Of a stretch of 64,000 nucleotides of DNA, positions 1 through 9,942 are shown one piece after another (the first letter of the stretch is position 1; the number at the start of each line of letters is the position of its first letter). The notes beneath the pieces are model-generated. The model did no database searches, had not been told where the DNA came from, and worked only from the letters and a program-made list of their open reading frames with translations. Source of the stretch: Coriolopsis trogii. Taxonomy: Eukaryota > Basidiomycota > Agaricomycetes > Polyporales > Polyporaceae. The stretch covers positions 124,001 through 188,000 of the forward strand of contig JAHYIO010000031.1 in the NCBI GenBank assembly GCA_020543525.1, given 5' to 3'. The position numbers and the translations under genes are program-made.

Positions 1-1
1 C

Positions 2-1057
2 GAGATGGCCCGGACCGAGGGCATCCGCAGCCTTGCTGGCGGAGTATCAGCTAGCATGCTCCGCGAAGTGGTCTATTCGGGCATCCGGATGGGAACATAC
101 GAGCTGTTCAAAGACAAGTCAGCCAGCATACACCTCGTCACATCCCTCTGTTTGTATACTGACACTCACCACCGGCTACAGGCTGTACGAGGCCAGCAAG
201 GGAGCGCTGAGCAGAGAAGGGCTCACCCTCAAGATCGCTGCTGCCACAATCGCCGCGACCATCGGCAGTTCACTAGCGAATCCTGCGGATCTCGTCAAAG
301 GCGAGCGCGACCTCTGTCTTCGCGCGCCCCGATGGCATCACCGCTGACAGCACTCGCACCTTCTCACAGTGCGCATGCAGGCGTACTATCCCAACGGCAG
401 CCCATACCGGAACCTCAGACACGCATTCGCCTCCATCTGGGCAGAAGGCGCGCAGAAAGCTGTCGCGGCGGGCGCATCTCCTGTCTCTGGCGGTCTCCGG
501 GCGCTCTATCGCGGCGTGGAGGCGACGACGATCCGCGGGATCGTCCTCTCGGCGACGCAGATCTGCTCGTACGACCAGATCAAGCAGTCGCTCAAGAAGC
601 GGGGCGTCATGCAGGAAGGCGTCCCGCTGCACTTCGTCGCGAGCACGTTCGCAGGGTACGTGCATGCACACAACGTCTGTGTCCCGGACTGATGAGATCG
701 CGTTATAGCCTCTTCTGCTCGATCACGTCCAACCCAGTTGGTATGATATCGCAGTTGTGTGTGTGGTGAGGAATTTGCTGAGCAGTCCATGCAGATGTGG
801 TGAAGGTCCGGCTCATGAACGACAAGACGCACCAATACAAGGGTGCCTTCGACTGCGTCCGGCAGGTGATGGTCAACGAGGGGCCTTTCGGGTTCTTCAA
901 AGGCTTTGGAATGTGTTGGGCCAGAGTGCGTATCTATGCGCTACAGAGATTTGCAACGATCTGACGTTCTCTGGTGTTACAGCTTGGGACACATACGATA
1001 CTAACGTTCCTCATTTTCGAGCGCGTGCGCTACTTGTTCGGCATAGAGGCGATGTGA
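2..1057 (+). CDS. Mitochondrial carrier family protein (5' end outside window)
   Basis: Inner-membrane solute carrier of the SLC25 family. Exons read 2-117, 182-300, 370-655, 709-740, 795-925 and 983-1057, all in phase. Two copies of the carrier signature P-x-[DE]-x-x-[KR] are visible: NPADLVK ending exon 2 and NPVDVVK across exons 4/5. The first of the three repeats lies mostly left of the window. The protein ends with FERVRYLFGIEAM and a stop at 1055-1057. The dicarboxylate/uncoupler-like subfamily is my best guess from the general sequence; the substrate cannot be read from the sequence. Intron 2 (301-369) starts with GC rather than GT. Exon 3 carries a 14-residue insertion just before the GLRALYRG segment. 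A decayed copy of the last two exons lies at about 2488-2725. Confidence 0.9.
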
Positions 1058-1299
1058 TACCCACCTAGATTACACTGTACAACATCTATAGACCTATCAA
1101 GTGCCCAAATCCTAGCAAATGGGAGCTGCATATGACTTGCACAGTTTGACCCCGATCTGACTCGCTACCGACTAGATGGACACAAAGCAGGCCTCTACGG
1201 ATACCTTCCCATGCAGAGTCTAAATAACACACAGAGCACGAATCCAAAGCGGGAACAACACCGAACGATCAACGAAGAGATTCAAGTACTCACAGGCAC

Positions 1300-1510
1300 T
1301 GAAAGGTACAGCTATCACAATCTCCTTCTGGATACATAGCAGAATCACTCTGATGCGACGCCCAGATCCACGTCGTACTAGTCGACCTGTGGCTGGGGCG
1401 CGAACGCCTTCTTGAAGATGGACCTCTCGTAACGGATATGGCGTTGTCTCGACTCTCGGAGAAGACGCACTCCCAACGTGAACCTGCGAAGAAATGCCGC
1501 ATGCTCTTCC
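1300..1510. repeat. Unit 1 of a diverged direct duplication (partner 2818-3065)
   Basis: This stretch and 2818-3065 share recognisable blocks in the same order, for example CTGGATACATAG, CAGATCCAC, GCCTTCTTGAA and TCTCGTAACGGATATGGCG. Each follows a copy of the carrier 3' end, so the repeated unit spans both the carrier tail and the start of an antisense HET-gene tail. Divergence is roughly a quarter of positions by eye. Confidence 0.7.
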
Positions 1511-1800
1511 CTGCTCTTCCCCGCTGGATACAGCCTCAGGAAGAGCCGGGCAATGCTGTTGTCCAAGGCCTCCGCGGGTGACAGCTCCCAACGACGTCTC
1601 AGGTCAGAACCACCCTGCGCGTCCTTGACAGTTGCGTTTCGGATGGCTAGAGCCAACTCTTGGACCCTTCGCGCACGGAATGTGTGCCGGCCATGCTTCA
1701 TTGACTCCTTAGCGGCCACTTCCGGCTCTTCCTTGCAATTTCTGCTATGGTACGTCGCCGACGTTTGCTTCCTCGACTTCTCCGTATTGAAACTCGACGA
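1378..1800 (-). pseudogene. Relic of a HET-gene 3' end (copy 1)
   Basis: Read on the minus strand, this gives a basic tail (ELALAIRNATVKDAQ, SDLRRRWELSPAEA) closely matching the C-terminus of the intact HET gene at 39390-41877 (ELALAIRRATAKDAL, SDLRRHRKSSPAEA). DNA similarity extends upstream to about 1800, where it aligns with about 41450-41530 of that gene, but the reading frame is broken by a stop there and no HET domain is present. It is a 3' fragment left by duplication. Confidence 0.7.
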
Positions 1801-2149
1801 CGTCCAGCAGCCCGTCGAAATAACGAGGCAGATAGGCTTGTCAATTCACATGACCTGGCATACGTATCTTTACAACAAGGGACTCTACAGCCTCGCGGAA
1901 AGCTCGTACATTATGAGGGGCACTGCAGCTCACGTTCTGTATAGTTTATTTGGGGCTGCGAGTGAACATCAAGCCACGGGCGATTTTTTCTTGTTCTCTC
2001 GATTTTCACGCGCCAAAAGTGCGCGCGCGTCGTGCGGAGTCGCGCGGTCACGAATTTTGGCAACAGCTGTAGACAGGATGCCGTTGAACGCTGCGTGCAG
2101 TTGGCACAGGCCGCCCTGTGCATGCGACTCGAAGACGTTTGTGAAAAAC

Positions 2150-2290
2150 TTCGAGATCTTGTTCTGGAAAGGCTATGTTCGCTGATGAACTGGTAGATGC
2201 TCAGCTTCGAGATTGCTTCCTCGTCAGACTTCCTTACAGCTACAGAAAGCCTACCGCGCCCCTGTGCGTCTTTCAAAGTTTCGATGGCTG
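2150..2290 (-). pseudogene. Relic of a HET-gene 3' end (copy 2, short)
   Basis: The minus strand carries a fragment (LKDAQGRGRL, then a short degenerate stretch) aligning by eye to the same KDAL..SDLRR..SPAEA region of the intact HET gene at 39390-41877. It is more decayed than copy 1 and frameshifted. Confidence 0.45.
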
Positions 2291-2487
2291 AGAGTGGCTG
2301 AGGATAGCGGACTTGTTGAAGGTATTTGAAGTTGCGACATGCGTTGGGCGTCGCAGGAGCTATTCTCGGTGTTTGCCGTAAGCTCCGCTTGCAATTGACG
2401 AGGCGGAGTCTTCTACATTCATTGTCCGACGGTTCCCGCTACTCTGTCGAAAGCGCTTCAACTTCACTGGTTCACCAGTCGCACCGC

Positions 2488-2725
2488 CGAGCACAAGGGT
2501 GTCTTCGACTGCGTCCGGGGCAGATCATGGTCAACGGAGGGTCCTTTGAGTTCTTCAAGGGTTTCGGAAAGTGTCAGGCCAGGGTGCGTCACCATCCGCT
2601 ACTGCGATGCTCCGCGTCCGCATGTCTGACATTTTGTGGTGGTGCAGCTGGGGACACGAACGATTTCGATGATGTGCCTCATTTTCGAGCGCGTGCGCTA
2701 TGTGTTTGACATAGAGGCGATGTGA
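2488..2725 (+). pseudogene. Decayed duplicate of the carrier's last two exons
   Basis: The sequence parallels 830-1057: an exon ending GFGKCQAR (GFGMCWAR in the intact gene), a GT-AG intron (about 2583-2647), and a last exon ending FERVRYVFDIEAM plus stop at 2723-2725. A frameshift near 2515 breaks the first of these exons (VMVNEGPFGFF became IMVNGGSFEFF in another frame). No upstream carrier exons are recognisable before 2480, so this is a 3'-end fragment. Confidence 0.85.
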
Positions 2726-2817
2726 TACTACTTGCTTTGAACAACGCACAATAGTGTCCGAACAGCAACTACGATATTAATAGTCTTAGCATTCGTAGGC
2801 GCAATGTTACCACCATG

Positions 2818-3065
2818 TCAAGGTAGAGCCTTCACAATTTCGTCCTGGATACATAGTAAAATCACTCCCATGCGATGCACAGATCCACCTCAGTGTGTAT
2901 TTCTCCTCCTTATGGCCGGTGTGCGGACGCCTTCTTGAAAATGGATCTCTCGTAACGGATATGGCGTTGTCTAGACTCTAGGAGCAGGCACGCTCCCAAC
3001 ATGAATCTGGGAAGAATTCGAAAGGCGACCGTAGTCTCTTCTCCGCCCTCCCCGCATGATACAAG
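2818..3065. repeat. Unit 2 of the diverged direct duplication (partner 1300-1510)
   Basis: This is the second copy of the block described at 1300-1510. The best match is around 2935-3000, including TCTCGTAACGGATATGGCG, which is identical in both copies. Confidence 0.7.
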
Positions 3066-3300
3066 CTCTGCATACATGTCTCGAGTGTACTTCATCAGGT
3101 CCGTAACGGCCACTCTCAGCGTTGGCTTCGGCATCAGCACAGAGACACTCCCCTGTGCGATGTTAACGTGTTTGATAGCGCTCGCCCATTTCCTGCTACT
3201 GTTTTCTAAGCTTCTCATCCACCCCCGACGATGTCCAGCAGCCCATCCCAGAACCAACTTGTCTCTTTCGAGCCGCGGTTTGACAGAGGGCGACTGAGCG
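2910..3300 (-). pseudogene. Relic of a HET-gene 3' end (copy 3)
   Basis: The minus strand is open, but its protein is recognisable only at the end (RHIRYERSIFKKA, shared exactly with relic copy 1). It also matches at DNA level around 3225-3290, where GGGCTGCTGG and flanks match about 41430-41470 of the intact HET gene. The reading frame differs from the parent, so I treat it as a relic rather than a gene. Confidence 0.55.
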
Positions 3301-3858
3301 CTGACCGCCCGCGTACGGTACGTCTCCTTACTACTCTCCATCGGCCTTGTTACATACAAGTGCGCGTCCGTGCTCTGTGTAACCTGTGTCCCAACGCGCG
3401 CGCGTTGCCGCAGTGGCACATCAGTAGGCGTCAGCTAAGTCCTTCACCTCCCTCTCACGGTAAAACAGGCACCTCATGCCCATTTCTTCTTCGTCAGCGG
3501 CCAGCCCCGCCGTCTTGCAATTCGTGCACCCCCAGGACCGGCATGTAGGATGTGCGCCGCCGTCTCCGCGACATGGGAAGGGAGCGCGATCTGGAACGTA
3601 GAGTTTGAGTTTGATACGCACATCGTGAACAAGGTCAGCTTTGGAAGTTCTGCAGCATCCTCCGCGTCCAGGTACGCCCACGTCGGTATGGTTTCATCCC
3701 CTCGATGTATTCAATTATACAATTCAGCCGCGTCTTCAGGTCCGAAAGATGAACGAAAACCCCTTCATTTTAAGTACAACCCTGCAGAAGCGTAAAGTAT
3801 GAACGGGTCCGGGAGAGATCATGCCCGGTATAGCACTGAGTTACGTCCCTCTCCACCT
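3301..3858. other. Spacer with an unassigned minus-strand ORF
   Basis: This lies between relic copy 3 and the stop of the HET gene. An 86-codon minus ORF (3421-3681) ends in a Cys-containing stretch (CRSWGCTNCKTAG). I recognise no family and see no clear exon partner; it may be another gene remnant. Confidence 0.3.
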
Positions 3859-6338
3859 CTACTCCGGACTCGGACTCCGCTGAGTACGCCCATGGTAGAT
3901 AGAGACATACTGTGGCGCATGTCCTGAATACGAACGATAGACTCCTCCCACACTTGAATGTGAATGTGCACGTGAGCGTGTGTCGGGACTTTCCAGTCCA
4001 ACTGTGAGTGACGTATTGTGCTGCGAGGGAGACACTGATTGAGTGCGTACGCGGCTTGAAGATGTCCCCCCTCGTGAAGTGACCTGGGTCCCGGATTTGT
4101 ATTCAAAATTGGTGTGCGCATGTGTACTAGCGGGACGATTGATTGATTTGGGATCGCTGTCCGAATCCAAGACTTCCCGGCGGTGTGTTCTCGGTGTGTA
4201 GGTGCGAGGTGGGGGAAGTGGTAGAGGGTGATCATGTCCATTGGGCAGGTCCGCAAGCGTGTCTCCCATAACAGAAGCAACACCCGCAAACCGTTCTTCT
4301 CGAGCCGGCGTGGTTTGGGAATTAAGTAGGTGAGGTTCATGCTCAGTAGATGCGAGTTTGTTGTGCACGGGTGCGTCTCGCGCGGTGACAGCCTCAACCA
4401 TATCCAGCTCTACCCGGGTAGGTATCGTGACATTGGCCTCCTGAAGGATTCGATGATATACTGCGCCTTCAAGTTCTAGATGCAGCACGAGCTTTCTTGA
4501 GCCATCTAGTCTGTCAGGTCGAAAGGAGACGTGGACCAGTCTGTCTGTAGTCATGAACAGCTTCTCCAATGCTGGGCCCCAGAATTCGAGGTGGTCCTGG
4601 TGGCAAGCGTGTTCATACAGTTGTTGGGGTGGCTCCTCGGGTTGTTGATCTAGGTGGCGTATGATCACGCATAACCAGGGCTGACGGGTGGCGCAACATA
4701 CTCCGGCATGGATGAAAATGGCCTCTTCACCGTGGTCAGGCCTGTTGTTGCGCAGCGCCAGGAGCCACCGGCCGCCGCCACCGAGGTCCCATACTCTGTC
4801 GGCGATGAAGTTAAGAGCTGTTAGCTTCCCAAGAAGCCAGTTGGGGATGCGAAAAGGGGAGTGGGTTGACGACAGCCCGAAACTAGTGCTACGAGGCACC
4901 GCGCAGTACGGAGAGTGCCAGTAAGAAGGATATGGTGAAATGTAGATGGTGCGCCACACTGGTTCTACTCGCTGTCCCCAGAGTCGAATATTGCGTAGAT
5001 CCCTTCCCAAACTGAGGATGCGACACCGCCAGAGGCTGCTGGGTCTACCACGTTCTTCAAAGGCTGCGCAGGTATGGTATCGGAATGTAGACGCGTCGGC
5101 CTCGTCGGGGTAGAGATACAGACCGAGATGCGCAACCCGAGGAATCTCGCACAGTAGTATGGCGACCGTTGACCCGTACACCTCTAGTATAGGAAGCTTG
5201 CATTCAATCCCATTGGAGGTAACTCTAAAGTGAGGGACCTTGGGAGCGTCGTCGCTGTGAGTAGTACGAGCTCGAGAGCGGCTGGGATTATCAAATCCGG
5301 CTTCCTGTAGCAAAAGGTCATCAGTGTTCTGCTGACTCTCACTTATGTATTCATAGTAATCACCGTTTGTGTGATAGCCTTCTGTACTACTGTGTACGGT
5401 TGCAAGGGGTTCTTCAAGTGCGGAGTATAGTAAGCATCGATGTGAAAGTGAACGGGAGAGTCGGCCAGGAGATAATGATTCCCGGTATGTTCGAGGATGT
5501 CTGGCTTTGGTACTGGAGGAGATCCCGCTACATGGTCCAGCAAGTCTTCTTGTTTCCAGTGGAGTCCCCAAGCGAAGAGCGTTGTATCCGGGAAGAACCT
5601 GATGATCTCCAGTTGAAGACGATAGAAGGCACGTCGCCCTTCTCCATAGAGGATGGGCATGGTTACACCGAAGATTCCCATGAGACAGTACGCCTCGTCT
5701 TCGACGCGCGTCGTGCGACGTGTCGACGCCCAACGCATTCGTTCCGCAATGCTGAAGCTCCACACCCCATAAGTCTGTTCCAAGACTTTCCTCCTCACAC
5801 CTGTGACGTCCCGCAAAAGACGACTCAGTTTCAAACGGGTCCCCAAGAAATTCCACTCCTTCGAGTAGAATAACACCGACGGAGGAGCAATCAACTCCTG
5901 GAGGGTCCACCCTCGCGAGTGCCACCGACTCCGGCGGAACTCAGATCCCGGCGCGTCGAGTGGGCCACTGAGGCTAGAGACGTCTGCTAGGAATGCGTAG
6001 CAGACATCCGCCCGCTCATAGTAGCGGTACATGGAGCTGATGGCCTCGGAGAGCTCAGCGCTGCTGGTCTTGTCGATGCAGCAGGAGTCAATCCAGACCC
6101 ACTCGTATCCGTGCCGCTCAGCGAGGATGCAGCAATTCTTGATCTTCTTGCTGAGGTCCGGATCGTCGCGAGGGTTCCGGCCGGAAGGTTTGCATCTCTC
6201 GATGATTCCCTGTAGTGTCTGGAAACTCTGCTCTCCATCTCCCCAGGTGTGCGATAGGATAGCGTACCCGCCGCGTTCAATGTGGGACGCTTCGGGGAAG
6301 AATTGAAGCTCGGCGCTGGCGGTTCGGAGCAGCCACAT
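3859..6338 (-). CDS. HET-domain (heterokaryon incompatibility-like) protein A
   Basis: 806-aa protein from two exons, 6338-5364 and 5304-3859, split by a 59-nt phase-0 intron with a CTGAT branch site. Residues about 25-152 are the HET domain: YAILSHTW near 25-32, WVWIDSCCIDK near 80-90, RGWTLQELIAPP near 142-153. Then comes the block RVEDEAYCLMGIFGV...YGEGRRAF (about 211-238) that usually follows HET in fungal proteins. The second exon encodes a beta-rich region of unknown function (about 330-600) and a Ser/Arg/His-rich tail. HET proteins mediate non-self recognition and cell death in ascomycetes; in basidiomycetes the role is inferred only. The MWLL start is shared with HET-B (35841) and HET-C (39390), which supports this ATG. 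Confidence 0.9.
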
Positions 6339-7234
6339 CGCTTGTGTTTATTAACGGTTGTAAGCAGCAAGAACGTGTGAGACGTAGCAGAGAATGCGCA
6401 CGCGAAGATATGAACAGTCGTTGAATGCTGGGCGGCCGCTGGGGTTGCTGTCAAATACCGCCAAGACGTGACTATGACCAGGAGGCCGACAGCGATGCAG
6501 TAGGCGTATTCGTGGAGGCGTAGTAAATTCCGAGACAAAATGGGAGTTGGAGTTGAGGTGACAGAGGGACAGATTGGGGGGGAAAGAGAGAGAGAGAGCG
6601 CTCTCCGACTCTGAAGATAACGACAATGGGTCGCGAAATGGTGGAGGGACAAAGCCCTGAAATGGGGGGCGGCGGCAGAGGTGATTGAGTGACGTACCTG
6701 ATATATCGTGTCATGGAGTCTCATAAAGATAGCGTGGGCAGCCCGACCACAAGCTGTCCACATTCGCAGTCATGTCCGACATTGTGATGGACATTCACTT
6801 GGAAGCTACGTTGCACTGCCACAGATATTCGCGCTCCGGAGCAACTGGGAGCGTAATCGCACTGCTGCTCTGCGCAGCCCATGGCTCGAAGTAGCGGCTT
6901 GCGACACGGACGCTGGGGTGATTGCTCACAATATTGAAGTAATTGTAGAGAGTGCTGACTCTTACCTAGCTCGTGACGGGGTTGTAGCGACCAATCATCA
7001 CCACTCGGCGCAGTGCGCCACATATTGACCTTCCGATTCATGCGGGTTGGGACACAAGGAATATGGACAGTTCGCAATATAAAAGCTACTACAAAGCGGG
7101 CGTCGAATGAAGCATGTCTGGGAAAGCCTCGAATCATGCAACCAACCATCCAGAACTTTGAGAAAGGAGGCAAACGCGTCAGACACTGACTCATATGCAT
7201 CAATATAGGCACCATGACGCTCACCATACATTGC
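6339..7234. other. Spacer between HET-A (5' side) and glucuronoyl esterase (3' side)
   Basis: The first few hundred bases should hold the HET-A promoter. There is a GA-rich run (GGGAAAGAGAGAGAGAGAGC near 6578-6600). No supported gene was found. Confidence 0.6.
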
Positions 7235-8906
7235 TCAGTTGAGCGTAGGGGTCGTCCAGTCGATCCAGTTGGCCTGGTTCCAGGTGACGCCGTTGAAGAC
7301 CTTGTTGCTCTCAAAGAACGTCGTGTTCACGTTCTGGTCGAGCAAGAACCGGTTGAAGAACGCGTTCAGCTGCGGGGTGAGCGACGACGGCCACGCGCAG
7401 TGCGCATGCCCGCCGACCTGCTCGAACCCATGATGGTCCGCAACGCCGAGCGCCTGCCAGACGGTATGCGCCGCGGTCATGCACCCGAACGAGCTGAGCG
7501 GGCTCAGCCACACAAAGTCCGTGTTCTCGAACGAGATCATCGGCCGCGGCGCGACGAGCGCAGCGAGCAGGTGGTGGTCAAACGGGAGCGTGCTCAGGTT
7601 GTTCACGTAGTTCTGGAAGTTGGTCGAGAACCAGACGTTCTCCATCACGATCTCCGTCGCCGTCTGCACCTGGCTCCCCGAGTCCTGCTCGAACTTGGAA
7701 AGCCGCCAGCACGCGTCTCCGCCCGAGCCGGACTCCTGCGGGATCGTGAGCGCGACGCGCGGCTCGAGCGCCCCAGCCATGAGCGCGCCCTTGCCGTTGC
7801 GCGAGCACCCTGTGACCGCGATCTTCTTCGTGTTGATGTTCGCAGAGGGCGTCTGCTCGAGTGCGTCGATGATGCGGCTCACGCCCCACGCCCAGGCAGT
7901 CATCGCGCTCGCAGAGTGGTTCTTGCCGAAGAGGTTGAAGAACAGGCCGACGCCACGGCTCGTGCTCGCGTCGTTCTGCTGTGCCATCTCCGAGTTCGCG
8001 TAGTTCATGGTCGCAATCTACGTGTTCCCGAACCGTGAGCAAGAGCCAGCCTCCCCACGTGAGACATGAGCGAACGGTACACGTACACCAGCAGGAATGG
8101 GGATCGAACCACCGTCGTAGCCAATGACGAGCGGCCACCCACCAGCGGGCGGGTTGCCAGACGGGAACGTGATCTTCGGGGAGAACGTGATAGAGCTCCC
8201 ACCGTTGCTCACGGTGATCGCGAGAGTCCCGTTGTTCCCCGAAGCGGTGAACTTTGCAGAAAGAGAGGAAGGCGCGCCGGGGAGGGTACCGGCCTCGTAG
8301 CCCTGTACCAAGGACAGAATTTGGGCACGGCGACAGGTCCAATCCTCAGCTGTCTTGACAGGCGTGCCGTCATCGAACAGGAAGGGGTTCGGGAGCTTGG
8401 CGTTGGTAAAGCCTGAAACCGTTGACGGGGTCGCGCAGGATGCGGGTACGGCAGGACCGGTGGTAGTGGGTGCGGAGGGGGCAGTGGTTGTGGGCCCAGT
8501 AGTGGGAGGAACGGCAGTAGGAGGAACACTGGTAGGAGGAACGCTGGTGGGCACTGCACTCCCGGGAAGACATTGCCTATGGTGATGACGTCAGGGAACG
8601 AGACGTCGCAGGGGGAAAAAGGAAGATACGCACGAGTAGTAGGCGTTTTGAGCCGTGCACACTGCACCAGCGACACAAGCTGTTCGTGGCCAGCAGTCAT
8701 GAGAACACACGTCCGTCCAATATGCGAAAGGACTCACTCGTAGCGCCGCTCCAGCCGATGCCACCACACTGGCCTGAACGTAGACAACGTCGACGTTAGC
8801 AACCGGTCTCCAGAATGCATGTGCCGCACTCACCCCACACGGGAGCCTGAGCGTGCGCGACCTTCAGGAGAGCAAGAGCGACGGAGACCGCGGTGAAGAG
8901 CTGCAT
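7235..8906 (-). CDS. 4-O-methyl-glucuronoyl methylesterase (CE15) with N-terminal CBM1
   Basis: 475-aa secreted enzyme that cleaves ester bonds between lignin alcohols and 4-O-methylglucuronic acid on xylan. Exons: 8906-8834, 8773-8738, 8679-8634, 8576-8087, 8017-7235, all in phase. A signal peptide (about 1-20, ending AHAQ) precedes a complete fungal cellulose-binding module (about 21-57; WGQCGGIGW, four Cys, ending YYSQCLPG) and a Pro/Thr linker built from VPPT repeats. The catalytic domain follows, with the CE15 nucleophile motif GCSRNGKGA (Ser near 287), a Glu near 310 in PQESGSGG and the His in GGHAHCAW (near 421). Length and layout fit white-rot enzymes. Promoter signals were not identified. 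Confidence 0.95.
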
Positions 8907-9792
8907 CTCGATTCAGACGGGAAGTCCCTCAGGTCGACCGCTCCGTCCCCCAACGCTCTTTTATGTCTCTGCAAACAAGATGCCCCACGGCGGCCGGGGG
9001 CCCATGGCCCTCCGAAGAAGCTCCCCACTCTCAATGGCCCGCATCCCAAACGGATATTTGCGTTTAACCAGCATCGTCCTCGGGACGTGGCATTCGGTCG
9101 CCTTACACCCCGTGACCCCTCTCGACGTTCGTGCTTCTTGCTGATCGAGAGGAGACGCGGGGCGTACAGCCGCCGCCGACGCTCAATGAATGCCTGTTTC
9201 AGCCTCGCACAGGGCAGGCACGATGGGATTCTAGGCTGTACGACGCGCTTGGCATGGTTCAACATAACTCTCATATGTATGTCGCCGGCCCAACATCGGG
9301 CAACGCAGCTGCCAGACGAGCGTCAGTCGCCCATATACTGCACCAAAAAGATCCGGGAAGGAAATTGAGAGGAATCGAAAGACTGACTGACGGAAGTACC
9401 GAAATGATCACAGCGTCGAATGTGTTGTCTGGGAATATCCGCGAGACTATTGCCCAACAAGGTATTTCGCCGACGACATCCTCGCTAGCTGATGGTACCC
9501 CACACCTGGTGACAGGGCCGCATGACCGAGGAGATGAATGAAGCAAGAAGGCTCTCGACATACGGTGACGTTGTGCGACGGGAATTCCGCTCTTCTTGCG
9601 CAATCGCTCATTGGTCACGGGCCGCTAGCACCCGCGGCTAGATGCGCACCTCCGAATGGGGACGACGGAAGGCCTCCCAGCCCTGGTGTGCTGTCAACGG
9701 AGTGCGAATAAGCGAATACCCAGAAGGCATGTCGCGAAGTGGATAGTGCCAGTACCCCGTCGAACGGCAATGATTCGATGGCGTTCATAGAC
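8907..9792. other. Upstream region of the glucuronoyl esterase, up to the LINE
   Basis: Several open frames overlap here but none has a recognisable product or a neighbouring exon. It presumably includes the esterase promoter. Confidence 0.6.
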
Positions 9793-9805
9793 AAGTGATG
9801 CTGCT
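9793..9805. repeat. Left target-site duplication of the LINE
   Basis: AAGTGATGCTGCT, repeated directly after the poly(A) tail at 22919-22931. The leading A residues are ambiguous with the tail. Confidence 0.9.
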
Positions 9806-9942
9806 GCTTTACACCACCACCACCTAGTATATTCCCACGCTCCGATCTCACAGGGGGAGGCTCGGAGTGTGTGGCTCTATCGGCTTGGGCTGGCGGTATA
9901 TCTAGTCTACCTTGGGTTCAGTATACATTGCAGCAGCGTAGT

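Noticed and set aside
7214..8038. Long plus-strand open frame antisense to the glucuronoyl esterase
   Set aside because: Mirror of a GC-rich coding exon; no motif, and the minus strand has catalytic motifs and consistent splicing.
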